From Formosa sediminum (GTDB taxonomy: Bacteria > Bacteroidota > Bacteroidia > Flavobacteriales > Flavobacteriaceae): a DNA stretch of 64,000 nucleotides. Position numbers and translations under genes: made by a program. Below, in pieces: positions 27,000 to 34,413 of the stretch; the first letter of the stretch is position 1, and each line of letters opens with the position of its first letter. The notes under the pieces were generated by a model, which worked only from the letters and a program-made list of their open reading frames with translations, was not told the origin of the DNA and ran no database searches. The stretch is taken from assembly GCF_007197735.1 (NCBI RefSeq), contig NZ_CP041637.1, forward strand, positions 3,071,001 to 3,135,000. Reading direction: 5' to 3'.

Positions 27000-27013
27000 A
27001 GTGTTATTTTCTG

Positions 27014-27021
27014 CAAAGATA
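27014..27021 (-). promoter_or_regulatory. -7 promoter box of the RhlE/DbpA helicase unit
   Basis: Minus strand TATCTTTG, exact TAnnTTTG match, 15 bases before the helicase start at 26999. Confidence 0.55.
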
Positions 27022-27134
27022 ACGACTGTTTGCTCGAAAATGCGTGCTATTCTGTTTTATTAGTAGGTTTATATAAAAATTGATTACATACGCTACAAAC
27101 AACTATAAACACATTTAAATTTAAGGTATATAAA

Positions 27135-27163
27135 AAAGCTTGTTTATTAAATAAACAAGCTTT
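27135..27163 (-). terminator. Orphan hairpin with T tract on the minus strand
   Basis: AAAGCTTGTTTAT / ATAAACAAGCTTT, a perfect 13-bp stem with a 3-base loop, continues as TTT on the minus strand (27132-27134, after the paired T run). It looks like an intrinsic terminator, yet no minus-strand gene ends here. Confidence 0.6.
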
Positions 27164-27180
27164 CCATTTAGCTACTAGTC

Positions 27181-27209
27181 AAACTTTATCTTAGGGAGAT
27201 ATAAAGTTT
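27181..27209 (+). terminator. Second orphan hairpin
   Basis: AAACTTTAT / ATAAAGTTT, a 9-bp perfect stem with an 11-base interior (CTTAGGGAGAT), followed by TTTG on the plus strand. No plus-strand gene precedes it within 3 kb. Confidence 0.45.
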
Positions 27210-27374
27210 TTGCTTAAAAAATAGTTGGACTAATTAAATCTATCTTTTATGTTTAGATTACAAATATCTATTAACTTTTATACAATATTATTATTTTCAA
27301 TGAAGTACATATGCTTTTCAGTGAAATCACAAAACCTTTAAGTAAATTGTTCGTTTTAATATGTCAATGGGAGC

Positions 27375-27382
27375 TATATTTG
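27375..27382 (+). promoter_or_regulatory. -7 promoter box of the second LytS/LytTR unit
   Basis: TATATTTG matches TAnnTTTG exactly. A 5' leader of about 90 bases would follow. The leader contains the inverted repeat TAAATGCT-TTTAT-AGCATTTA (27429-27449), a possible operator or RNA hairpin. Confidence 0.5.
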
Positions 27383-27480
27383 ACTTCTATTCCTTTTAAA
27401 ATACTTTAATTTGTATTAGAAACCATTTTAAATGCTTTTATAGCATTTATTTTGAGTGTTTTAATAGAGAGATAATAAAA

Positions 27481-28524
27481 ATGAATAAATTAATACGTTT
27501 TGGAGCACAAATTGGTTTGTTACTTACCATTTGGCTTATTTTATGGTCTGGACAATTCTGGAAAACGCCATTTATTTTAGAAAACATTTCTGCTTTTATT
27601 GCCCAAATTTTAGTCGTTTTATTTCTGATATATATTGCTGCTCCAAAATATTTATTCACGAAAAGGTACTTACATTTTATAGGTATTTCTGTTTTAATTT
27701 TAATTTTAGCAAACTTAGCTGTATCCTATTTTTCACCACAAATAATTGAACCTATCCCACGTTTACGTGGTATGAATATGCCTCCAGATGATATGAATCC
27801 TCGAGAACCTCATAGACCACCATCTGAATTTCTTACCCAAAGTTTACTTATAGTTTTATCTTATATTCTTGCTACTGTTATTGAAGTTATTTATTACAAT
27901 CAAAAAAATGAAGAAGCGTTAATTAAAAGTAAAGCGCAAACACTTAATACCGAATTAAAACTTTTAAAATCTCAAATAAATCCACATTTTCTATTTAATG
28001 CATTAAATAATATTTATGCCTTATCTGGTATAGATACAGAAAAAACACAAAAAAGTATTAGTTATTTATCCGATATGCTTCGTTATGTCTTATACGAGTG
28101 TGAACAACCTCTAGTATCGCTTCAAAAAGAGATGGATTATATCGATAACTACATCAAGCTTTTTAGATTAAAAAGTAGTAAAACATATCCAATTAAAACA
28201 GAATTTAATGTCTCTAATCCCAATATTATGTTGTCGCCAATGTTATTAATACCATTTGTAGAAAATGCATTTAAACATTCTAATATTGAAAAAATTAAAG
28301 ATACTTTTATAACCATTTATATTGAAACAACAGCACAAAGTATTCTGTTTAAAATTGAAAACAGTATACCCGAAGCTCCAGTAAATAAGGATGAGTTAGG
28401 AGGTATTGGTTTAGAAAATGTAAAAAAACGTTTGGCAATAATTTACCCAAACACTCACGAGTTAAAAATTACAACTGTAAATAACACCTTTAGTGTGTCT
28501 TTAAAATTAGAACAACATGTTTAA
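27481..28524 (+). CDS. LytS/YehU-type sensor histidine kinase
   Basis: This 347-residue membrane kinase has about four hydrophobic segments (9-24, 36-54, 65-84, 121-138). Between the third and fourth is a Pro/Met-rich exposed loop (RLRGMNMPPDDMNPREPHRPP, about 94-114). Phospho-acceptor His169 lies in SQINPHFLFNALNNIYALSG. The ATPase domain has PFVENAFKHSNIEK and GGIGLENVKKRLAIIYP. The architecture matches the other LytS in the window, but the exposed loop differs. Its 3' end overlaps the LytTR gene by 8 bases, so the pair is translationally coupled. Confidence 0.92.
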   Translation: MNKLIRFGAQIGLLLTIWLILWSGQFWKTPFILENISAFIAQILVVLFLIYIAAPKYLFTKRYLHFIGISVLILILANLAVSYFSPQIIEPIPRLRGMNMPPDDMNPREPHRPPSEFLTQSLLIVLSYILATVIEVIYYNQKNEEALIKSKAQTLNTELKLLKSQINPHFLFNALNNIYALSGIDTEKTQKSISYLSDMLRYVLYECEQPLVSLQKEMDYIDNYIKLFRLKSSKTYPIKTEFNVSNPNIMLSPMLLIPFVENAFKHSNIEKIKDTFITIYIETTAQSILFKIENSIPEAPVNKDELGGIGLENVKKRLAIIYPNTHELKITTVNNTFSVSLKLEQHV

Positions 28525-29188
28525 ATGCTTAATCATAGACGACGAAGAATTAGCTAGAACTTTAATAGAAAGTTATTTAAAAAAACTTGATTTTTTAGAA
28601 TTACACGGCAGTTACGAGAGCCCGTTAGATGCTATTGGAACCTTAAAAGAAAAGACTATCGATGTAATTTTTTTAGACATACAAATGCCTGATTTAAAAG
28701 GTACAGTTTTTGCTAAAATGATTCCAGCAGAAACTAAAGTTATTTTTACTACGGCTTATTCAGATTATGCTATACAAGGATTTGAACTTGATGCTCTGGA
28801 TTATTTATTAAAACCTATTACGTTTGAACGTTTCTTAAAAGCTGTTAACAAACTAAAAATAAACAATACAGACACTGTTAAATCTGAATACATTACAGTT
28901 AAATCCGGATACGATTTACATAAAATAAAATTAGTAGATATAAATTATATTGAAAGTGATAGCGAATATGTTGTTTTTCATCTAAACGGTCGGAAAATTA
29001 TGAGTTATCAGACTTTAAAATCTCTTGAAAAAACCTTACCAAAAACCCTTTTTCTACGAGTACATCGTTCATACATCGTAAATACTGAAAAAGTAACAGG
29101 ATTAAAAGGACGTGATTTACTCTTAAATGAAATTAGTATTCCCGTAAGTGATTCTTATTACGACACTGTAAAGTCTAAATTATTTTAA
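28517..29188 (+). CDS. LytTR-family response regulator
   Basis: This 223-residue regulator has a receiver domain (about 3-118) with acidic DDE, phospho-acceptor Asp54 in VIFLDIQMPDLKG and Lys in YLLKPIT. A LytTR DNA-binding domain follows (about 125-220) with YIESDSEYVVFHL and FLRVHRSYIVNT. It overlaps the histidine kinase gene by 8 bases. No obvious target gene follows, because the next gene converges on it. Confidence 0.92.
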   Translation: MFKCLIIDDEELARTLIESYLKKLDFLELHGSYESPLDAIGTLKEKTIDVIFLDIQMPDLKGTVFAKMIPAETKVIFTTAYSDYAIQGFELDALDYLLKPITFERFLKAVNKLKINNTDTVKSEYITVKSGYDLHKIKLVDINYIESDSEYVVFHLNGRKIMSYQTLKSLEKTLPKTLFLRVHRSYIVNTEKVTGLKGRDLLLNEISIPVSDSYYDTVKSKLF

Positions 29189-29220
29189 AATTATTGTAAT
29201 ATATAAATTGGGTTAAGGTT

Positions 29221-30141
29221 TTAATTCTTTTTGAATCTTGAAAAAATAACGATCTTTTTTTTAGAATTAATAAAATAAACACCAGTAAGTAAAACTGCTC
29301 CTGCAATTAAGGACTGTACACTTATCGTTTCATTTAAAACATACCACCCAAGCAGTAATGCTATTACTGGATTTACATAAGCTGAAGTCGCTACTTTTTC
29401 GGTAGAGACTTCTTTTAATAGAAAGTTAAAAGCTGTAAAAGCCACTATACTACCAAAAACAATTAATAAAATCATGGCTAGTTGTGCTTTACCACTCCAT
29501 TCTAGCGGACTTGTCCAAGTTTCGTCTAAAACTAAACTACCTATTAATAATAGCGTTCCTGCAGTTAACATTTGGTAACCTGTTGTAACAAAAAAATGAG
29601 ATGGTAAATTGGCCCTAGACACAAAAATACTAGCAAAGCTTATCCCTAACACACAAGAAAATATAACAGCTATACCTATACTACTCTCTTCACTAAGTAC
29701 TAAAGTATCCTGACTAATAAGCAAATACATACCTACCAAGCCTAAACCCACTCCCATTAACGATTTGGATTGTATTTTTTTACCTTGAAGTATACGCATT
29801 AAAATTATTACAAATAACGGCTGTGTAGCAACTATTAAAGCTGCGAAACCACTATCGACATATTTTAATGCCCAAACAAAAATTCCGTTACCGTAAAACA
29901 AAAACAAAAAACCTGCAATTACACAATTTATAAATTGGGCTTTTGTAATTTTTAACGAAAACTTTAATATTTTAGCTATTACCATAATTAAAGTTCCTGC
30001 ACTTAAAAACCGAATGGCCGCTAATAAAAAGGGAGCAACTTCAGTAACCACAATCTTATTCATTAAATAGGTAGATCCCCAAATCACATAAATAGCAAAA
30101 AATGAAAGAATTATTAAGATGCCTTTGCGAGGTTTACTCAT
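29221..30141 (-). CDS. EamA/DMT-family transporter
   Basis: This 306-residue protein has ten membrane helices in two EamA repeats. Typical segments are FFAIYVIWGSTYLMNKIVV at the N-terminus, GFAALIVATQPLFVIILMRI in the middle, and TSAYVNPVIALLLGWYVLNETISVQSLIAGAVLLTGVYF at the end. It belongs to the YedA/RhtA-like group, which exports amino acids or related metabolites; the substrate is uncertain. The C-terminal tail is basic. It is a single gene converging with the LytTR gene, 32 bases apart. Confidence 0.86.
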   Translation of the reverse strand: MSKPRKGILIILSFFAIYVIWGSTYLMNKIVVTEVAPFLLAAIRFLSAGTLIMVIAKILKFSLKITKAQFINCVIAGFLFLFYGNGIFVWALKYVDSGFAALIVATQPLFVIILMRILQGKKIQSKSLMGVGLGLVGMYLLISQDTLVLSEESSIGIAVIFSCVLGISFASIFVSRANLPSHFFVTTGYQMLTAGTLLLIGSLVLDETWTSPLEWSGKAQLAMILLIVFGSIVAFTAFNFLLKEVSTEKVATSAYVNPVIALLLGWYVLNETISVQSLIAGAVLLTGVYFINSKKKIVIFSRFKKN

Positions 30142-30357
30142 AGTTTAAAACTGGATTTTATAAAAACTGAAAGTAAGCAATAAATAATTAAAAGCGATTC
30201 TATAAATTAAGTAAAATACACACAAATTTTATCTAAGTCATAGCTATAAAACACAAATACCTATACTATTAAATTGCTAAAAAACAAAGCAACTATTTTA
30301 CAACCACTCAAATTAAAGACCTAATTTTTGATTAAATTTATAAATTAATTAATTTTT

Positions 30358-30666
30358 ATGAATCCGACTGAATACGCATTACAAGAACGCATTCAAGAAC
30401 TTACATGTTTATATGAGGTCTCATCTATCATTGTAAATGCTAATTATGAACAAATTGAAGATATTTTCTATGCCATTTCACTTAGTTTAAAAAAATCATT
30501 TCAATATCCTAAGTATACAGAAATTAGCATAACATATACTACCACTTATGTAGAAACCGGAAAGACAAATGCAGATTTACCAAGCATTACTGTACCTATA
30601 AAACTTTTTAATGTAACCATAATCCCTTTAATTTCGAACATAAAAAACACAAAGACAACTAATTAA
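30358..30666 (+). pseudogene. N-terminal fragment of a flavobacterial PAS/GAF sensor protein
   Basis: This 102-residue frame begins ALQERIQELTCLYEVSSIIVNANYEQIEDIFYAISLSLKKSFQYP. From memory, that resembles the opening segment of PAS-containing sensor kinases in Flavobacteriia, which normally run for several hundred residues. Here the frame stops shortly after SITVPIKLFN, and no downstream PAS, histidine kinase or receiver domain follows in any frame before the converging EamA gene. The simplest reading is a truncated remnant. A functional stand-alone small protein cannot be excluded, since the remaining frame is intact. Confidence 0.5.
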
Positions 30667-30721
30667 ATTTGAATACACTCAAAAATCTATTCTAAATTTA
30701 AGACGTAGAAACACACTTATA

Positions 30722-30946
30722 ATGGGGAACTTATGTAAATATGAACAACATTTACGTCAGAAATTAGAATTTGGAACGATTGAATATGATGTAAACCGTG
30801 CTAAAATGCATGAAAAGAGACGTATAGAATATGTAACGTTTGTAAATGAATATCGTATTCTTAAAACAGAAATTTTTAAGCAATTATCAAAATTTCAACG
30901 CAAAGAAGTGAGTAACCTTAAAAGACTAAGATTTAGCATTTTGTGA
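30722..30946 (+). CDS. Small hypothetical protein
   Basis: This is a 74-residue frame with a charged, helix-prone composition (EQHLRQKLEFGTIEYDVNRAKMHEKRRIEYVTFVNEY). I do not recognise a family. There is no signal peptide or membrane segment. It lies 55 bases after the sensor fragment in the same direction, and its last 21 bases overlap the 3' end of the converging EamA gene. Length and composition make it plausible but not certain. Confidence 0.4.
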   Translation: MGNLCKYEQHLRQKLEFGTIEYDVNRAKMHEKRRIEYVTFVNEYRILKTEIFKQLSKFQRKEVSNLKRLRFSIL

Positions 30947-31798
30947 AGCTAATTTCTTAGCCTTTTTATCTTTATAAATAATGTTTGCTATAAGAGAAAC
31001 AATAATTAACACTATACCAAAAATAGACCAAAATGGATACGATTCTCCAAACACTACCACACCAAGAATCATAGTAAAAATAACTTCTACATATTTTATT
31101 GGTGCAACCTGATTGGTTTGGGCATTTTGAAATGCTTTAGTCATTAACAACTGTCCAAAATAGCCAAATACACCTAACAATCCTAGAAATAACCATTGCA
31201 TACCTACCGGTGTAACCCAACTATTTATACTTAGTAACCCACCTACTATTGCAGAAATAATCATAAAATAATTAACTACAACTACAGGATGTTCTGACTT
31301 ACCTATTTTACTTATAATAATGTAAACCAAACCACTAAATACTGCCGAAATAAGAATTATAATTAATCCAAATGTATCTAAATCCGAATCAAAACCTTTT
31401 AAAATAACCACACCTAAAAACGCAAAGACAAAGAAAATCCATTGTAAAGGAAAAATTTTTTCTCTTAAGATTAAGACAGCAAAAATAGCTGCAAAAATAG
31501 GTGCTAAATACCTTAAAGATACCGCTGTGCCTATTGGCAAATATTTAGTAGACATAAAAAATAAAGCCATAGAAGTTAAGCCTACTAAACCTCTTAAAAC
31601 AAGTAATTTATTATTTTTACCTACTAAAGGAATGTTATTTTTTAATAGATACCCAAACGTAAAAAACAAAGAACCTAAAGATCTAAAAAACACAATTTGA
31701 AAGGCTCCAATATTATCTAAATATTTTACTGCGCCATTCATACAAGCAAAAGCTAAAGTACTTAATAGCATTAATTTTATAGAGTCTTTTAATTGCAT
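30926..31798 (-). CDS. EamA/DMT-family transporter
   Basis: This 290-residue protein has about ten membrane helices as two EamA repeats. Typical segments are AFACMNGAVKYLDNIGAFQIVFFRSLGSLFF, TAVSLRYLAPIFAAIFAVLILREKIFPLQW and QVAPIKYVEVIFTMILGVVVFGESYPFWSIFGIVLI. It resembles the S-adenosylmethionine/riboflavin-type DMT group, but the substrate is uncertain. It has its own TATTTTTG promoter box (31851-31858, minus strand) and a leader hairpin (31816-31840), so it is probably separate from the hydrolase gene upstream. Confidence 0.86.
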   Translation of the reverse strand: MQLKDSIKLMLLSTLAFACMNGAVKYLDNIGAFQIVFFRSLGSLFFTFGYLLKNNIPLVGKNNKLLVLRGLVGLTSMALFFMSTKYLPIGTAVSLRYLAPIFAAIFAVLILREKIFPLQWIFFVFAFLGVVILKGFDSDLDTFGLIIILISAVFSGLVYIIISKIGKSEHPVVVVNYFMIISAIVGGLLSINSWVTPVGMQWLFLGLLGVFGYFGQLLMTKAFQNAQTNQVAPIKYVEVIFTMILGVVVFGESYPFWSIFGIVLIIVSLIANIIYKDKKAKKLASQNAKS

Positions 31799-31815
31799 AA
31801 TATGCGATGGTTTAA

Positions 31816-31840
31816 TTTTAGAATCCTTTAAATTCTAAAA
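31816..31840 (-). other. Inverted repeat in the EamA 5' leader
   Basis: TTTTAGAAT / ATTCTAAAA, a 9-bp perfect stem with a 7-base loop, lies between the promoter box and the start codon. It has no strong T run, so it is not an obvious terminator. A binding site or leader hairpin is possible. Confidence 0.4.
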
Positions 31841-31850
31841 ATTTAAGTCG

Positions 31851-31858
31851 CAAAAATA
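31851..31858 (-). promoter_or_regulatory. -7 promoter box of the 30926-31798 EamA gene
   Basis: Minus strand TATTTTTG fits TAnnTTTG and lies 52 bases before the start codon. Confidence 0.5.
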
Positions 31859-31922
31859 TACATTTATCGTAAGATTTATACCTGAATTCAATACGATTTA
31901 TTTATAGTACGCTCTTTAAAAT

Positions 31923-33047
31923 TTATTTCCACCATTTTTGAGTGTTTTCAGTTGTATTTTCCAATAAAATAGGCGCTCCAATACGTGGAGTAATTACATC
32001 TAATTGAAGTGTTTTTGCAGCTTCTTCTAAACGTTCAACTGGTTCTGTCCAACTGTGCATTGCTAATTTAAATGCTCCCCAATGAATAGGCATCATGTGC
32101 TTAGCTTTAACATCTATTGCAGCTTGTGCAGTTTCTTCTGGGTACATATGTATTTCGTGCCATAAAGTATTATATTGACCACATTCTATCATGGCAAAAT
32201 CAAATGGTCCGTATTTATCACCTATAGTTTTAAAATGAGGTCCATAACCACTATCTCCACTAAAGAAAATATTATCATTATTAGATTTAATAACCCACGA
32301 GCTCCACAATGTTTTACCTTTATCTGTAAGCCCTCGTCCAGAGAAATGTTGTGCTGGAGTACATGCAAAAGTTAGATTTTCAAATTGTGTCTCTTGCCAC
32401 CAATCGAGTTCATGAATCTGATGTTTAGGTATTCCCCAAGATTCTAAATGTGCACCAACACCTAAAGGCGTATAAAAGTGATCTACCTTGTCTTTAAGTT
32501 TAATAATACTGCCATAATCTAAATGATCGTAATGATCGTGAGAAATTATTACGGCATCAATATGTGGTAAATGTTCTATAGTTATTGGTAAATGCTCACT
32601 AAATCGTTTTGTACCTAACATAGGATGAGGTGCTGGTACAGCGCCAAACATGGGGTCTATTAATATATTTTTAGTTTGTATTTGAAGTAAAAATGTTGAA
32701 TGACCAAACCAAAACATACGTGTACTTCCGTGATAGTTTATTAAATCTGAAGCAATTATATTTTCTACTTTTAAAGGGCGTTTAGGGATTGTCTTTTGCT
32801 GCTGATTTAAATATCCTATTAACATTTTTCCAAAATTTTGAACACTCATTTGCATATCTACATACCCTAAATTTATAAACTTCCCATTTTCATAATGATT
32901 GGTTGTTTTAAATAATATTTCTTGATCACTTGTAGGTCTTGCCCCAAATTCTGGACTGGTATATAAAAATATAAGTCCTACCAATAGCAATACTGCTACA
33001 CTAATTCCAATTATGATTCCCATTTTTCTTAAAATACGTTTTAACAT
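31923..33047 (-). CDS. Membrane-anchored metallo-beta-lactamase-fold hydrolase (NAPE-PLD/UlaG-like)
   Basis: This 374-residue protein has an N-terminal membrane anchor (about 10-30) and a metallo-beta-lactamase domain. The domain shows FGHSTFLLQIQTKNILIDPMFG, the metal motif HDHYDHLDY, ACTPAQHFSGRG, FFSGDSGYGPHF and MPIHWGAF. This pattern matches the lipid-hydrolase/NAPE-PLD-like group. Substrates in bacteria are uncertain. It follows the tetR gene in the same direction, with one copy of a duplicated palindrome (33059-33082) 11 bases before its start. TetR control of this gene is therefore strongly suggested, perhaps for a xenobiotic or lipid signal. Confidence 0.88.
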   Translation of the reverse strand: MLKRILRKMGIIIGISVAVLLLVGLIFLYTSPEFGARPTSDQEILFKTTNHYENGKFINLGYVDMQMSVQNFGKMLIGYLNQQQKTIPKRPLKVENIIASDLINYHGSTRMFWFGHSTFLLQIQTKNILIDPMFGAVPAPHPMLGTKRFSEHLPITIEHLPHIDAVIISHDHYDHLDYGSIIKLKDKVDHFYTPLGVGAHLESWGIPKHQIHELDWWQETQFENLTFACTPAQHFSGRGLTDKGKTLWSSWVIKSNNDNIFFSGDSGYGPHFKTIGDKYGPFDFAMIECGQYNTLWHEIHMYPEETAQAAIDVKAKHMMPIHWGAFKLAMHSWTEPVERLEEAAKTLQLDVITPRIGAPILLENTTENTQKWWK

Positions 33048-33058
33048 GATATAATTTT

Positions 33059-33082
33059 TTAATCGAATATTTATTCGGTTAA
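33059..33082. promoter_or_regulatory. Probable TetR operator O2, before the hydrolase gene
   Basis: Palindrome TTAATCGAAT-ATTT-ATTCGGTTAA: 10-base arms with a single mismatch and a 4-base spacer. The same motif and spacing occur upstream of the tetR gene itself (33686-33707). Confidence 0.75.
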
Positions 33083-33095
33083 AATTTAAATTTTT

Positions 33096-33668
33096 TTAAT
33101 TTTTTATAGCATCCCAAGCCAATAAAAACATAGTATTAGTTTCTGCTTCATTTAATTGTAAGGTTTTGGAATCTATTAATTTTACTGTTTCGGTTAAAAA
33201 AGCACTTAATAGTGCAGCTAAAATAGAATTATCTAAATTTTTAATTAGACCTTGACGTTTACCTTCATCTAATAAATCTAAGACCAAAGACGATTTTAAA
33301 TTTCTTATTTCTAACGGAATCATCTTATAATAAGGCGATTGTTTTACTTGATTAATAAAACTCATTTCTTTACGATTATTAATTTCGAAGTTGACATAAA
33401 ACAACCAAATGGCTTTAAATTTAAGCTTAAACGGTAAATCACTATGCATTTGATTTTGACTAGTTTGTGTGATTTTTTTTAGTAAATCCGTTGCAATACT
33501 ACTAATTAAATCATTTTTACTTTTAAAATACACATATAAAGTTGAAGGCGAAATATCTACTTTTTTAGCTATTTGAGCCATTTTAACTCCCGCAAAACCA
33601 TTCGTGTAAACCATATCTATGGTTACATTAATAATAGCCTCTCGTTTAAACTCGTCTTTTTGTTTCAC
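33096..33668 (-). CDS. TetR-family transcriptional repressor
   Basis: This 190-residue regulator has an N-terminal TetR helix-turn-helix (FKREAIINVTIDMVYTNGFAGVKMAQIAKKVDISPSTLYVYFKSKNDLI, about residues 5-53) and an all-helical ligand domain. Its promoter box TATGTTTG (33673-33680, minus strand) lies 4 bases before the start codon, and a perfect 9-bp palindrome overlaps the expected -33 region. A matching palindrome precedes the adjacent hydrolase gene, so it probably represses both itself and the hydrolase until an inducer binds. Confidence 0.92.
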   Translation of the reverse strand: MKQKDEFKREAIINVTIDMVYTNGFAGVKMAQIAKKVDISPSTLYVYFKSKNDLISSIATDLLKKITQTSQNQMHSDLPFKLKFKAIWLFYVNFEINNRKEMSFINQVKQSPYYKMIPLEIRNLKSSLVLDLLDEGKRQGLIKNLDNSILAALLSAFLTETVKLIDSKTLQLNEAETNTMFLLAWDAIKN

Positions 33669-33672
33669 TTTG

Positions 33673-33680
33673 CAAACATA
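33673..33680 (-). promoter_or_regulatory. -7 promoter box of tetR
   Basis: Minus strand TATGTTTG, exact TAnnTTTG. It ends 4 bases before the start codon, so the transcript should be leaderless. The operator lies immediately upstream. Confidence 0.6.
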
Positions 33681-33685
33681 GTAAT

Positions 33686-33707
33686 TAATCGAATAAAAAT
33701 TCGATTA
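33686..33707. promoter_or_regulatory. Probable TetR operator O1, autoregulatory
   Basis: Perfect palindrome TAATCGAAT-AAAA-ATTCGATTA with a 4-base spacer, directly upstream of the tetR -7 box. It shares the core AAYCGAAT-N4-ATTCGRTT with the site at 33059-33082. Confidence 0.8.
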
Positions 33708-33720
33708 TGTAATATAAAAA

Positions 33721-33744
33721 AACTCGAGTGGGGATTCTCGAGTT
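33721..33744 (-). terminator. Intrinsic terminator of the FAH-family gene
   Basis: AACTCGAG / CTCGAGTT stem of 8 bp with an 8-base loop; the minus strand continues in a run of T. It lies 23 bases after the FAH stop. Confidence 0.8.
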
Positions 33745-33767
33745 CATTTTTTATAACAATGAGATTA

Positions 33768-34385
33768 TTAAACCATTTTAAAATCTAATAATAATTCTCC
33801 TTCAATAGAAGCTTGTAAATGATCGCCTTTATGAATTTGACCAGTACCATATGCAGGAGTTCCTGTAAATATTAAATCGCCTGGTTGTAATGTAAAATAT
33901 TTAGAAACAAAAGCTATAATTTCTTCAAAATTATAGATGATTAATCCGGTATTTCCTTCCTGTACAGTGTCTCCATTAATTTTTAAATCGAAATTAATAT
34001 TGGTTAGATCGGAAAAATTAGATATAGCTTTTACAGGAGAAATTGGTGCAGCTCCATCAAATCCTTTGGCTAAATCCCAAGGGCCTTTACCTTCTCTTAC
34101 ATCGTTTAAAACGTCTTTAGCTGTATAATCTATACCAATAGCAATACCAGAAATGTAAGATGCAGCATCTGCTTCTGTAATGTTTTTACCTGTTTTACCA
34201 ATCTCTACAACTAGTTCTACTTCGTAAACTAAGTTTTCTGTAAATGCAGGAAACTCAACATCTTTATTATCTTTTACTAAACTTGATTCTGGTTTAGAAA
34301 AGATAAGTTGTTTTCCATTTTTTGAAACGCTCTTTAAATCTTCTGTGTTAAGAACGTAATTTTTACCAATGGCTAGTACTTTCAT
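33768..34385 (-). CDS. Fumarylacetoacetate hydrolase-family protein
   Basis: This 205-residue FAH-fold enzyme shows the metal-binding and catalytic pattern LVYEVELVVEIGKTGKNI (Glu-x-Glu), IAIGIDYTAKDV, GPWDLAKGFDGAAPISP and LQPGDLIFTGTPAYGTG. This compact type acts on acylpyruvates or as oxaloacetate decarboxylase/tautomerase (FAHD1-like). The start is followed directly by MKVLAIGKNYVLN, as in homologues. It is co-directional with the DUF2130 gene 28 bases upstream, so the two are probably co-transcribed, without an evident functional link. Confidence 0.88.
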   Translation of the reverse strand: MKVLAIGKNYVLNTEDLKSVSKNGKQLIFSKPESSLVKDNKDVEFPAFTENLVYEVELVVEIGKTGKNITEADAASYISGIAIGIDYTAKDVLNDVREGKGPWDLAKGFDGAAPISPVKAISNFSDLTNINFDLKINGDTVQEGNTGLIIYNFEEIIAFVSKYFTLQPGDLIFTGTPAYGTGQIHKGDHLQASIEGELLLDFKMV

Positions 34386-34413
34386 GTGTTTGTATATTTA
34401 ATAAGTTGTTTAT

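Larger units (their letters stand above)
27000..27480. other. 480-base intergenic region with several structures
   Basis: Between the divergent helicase and LytS genes. It holds two outward promoter boxes (27014-27021 minus, 27375-27382 plus), two hairpins not attached to any gene end (27135-27163 and 27181-27209), and an 8-bp inverted repeat in the LytS leader (27429-27449). No protein gene was seen. A small RNA is possible. Confidence 0.5.

Noticed and set aside
27447-27659. 70-codon minus-strand frame over the LytS start
   Set aside because: It is antisense to a confident gene and would not explain the orphan hairpin at 27135, which is 310 bases further on.
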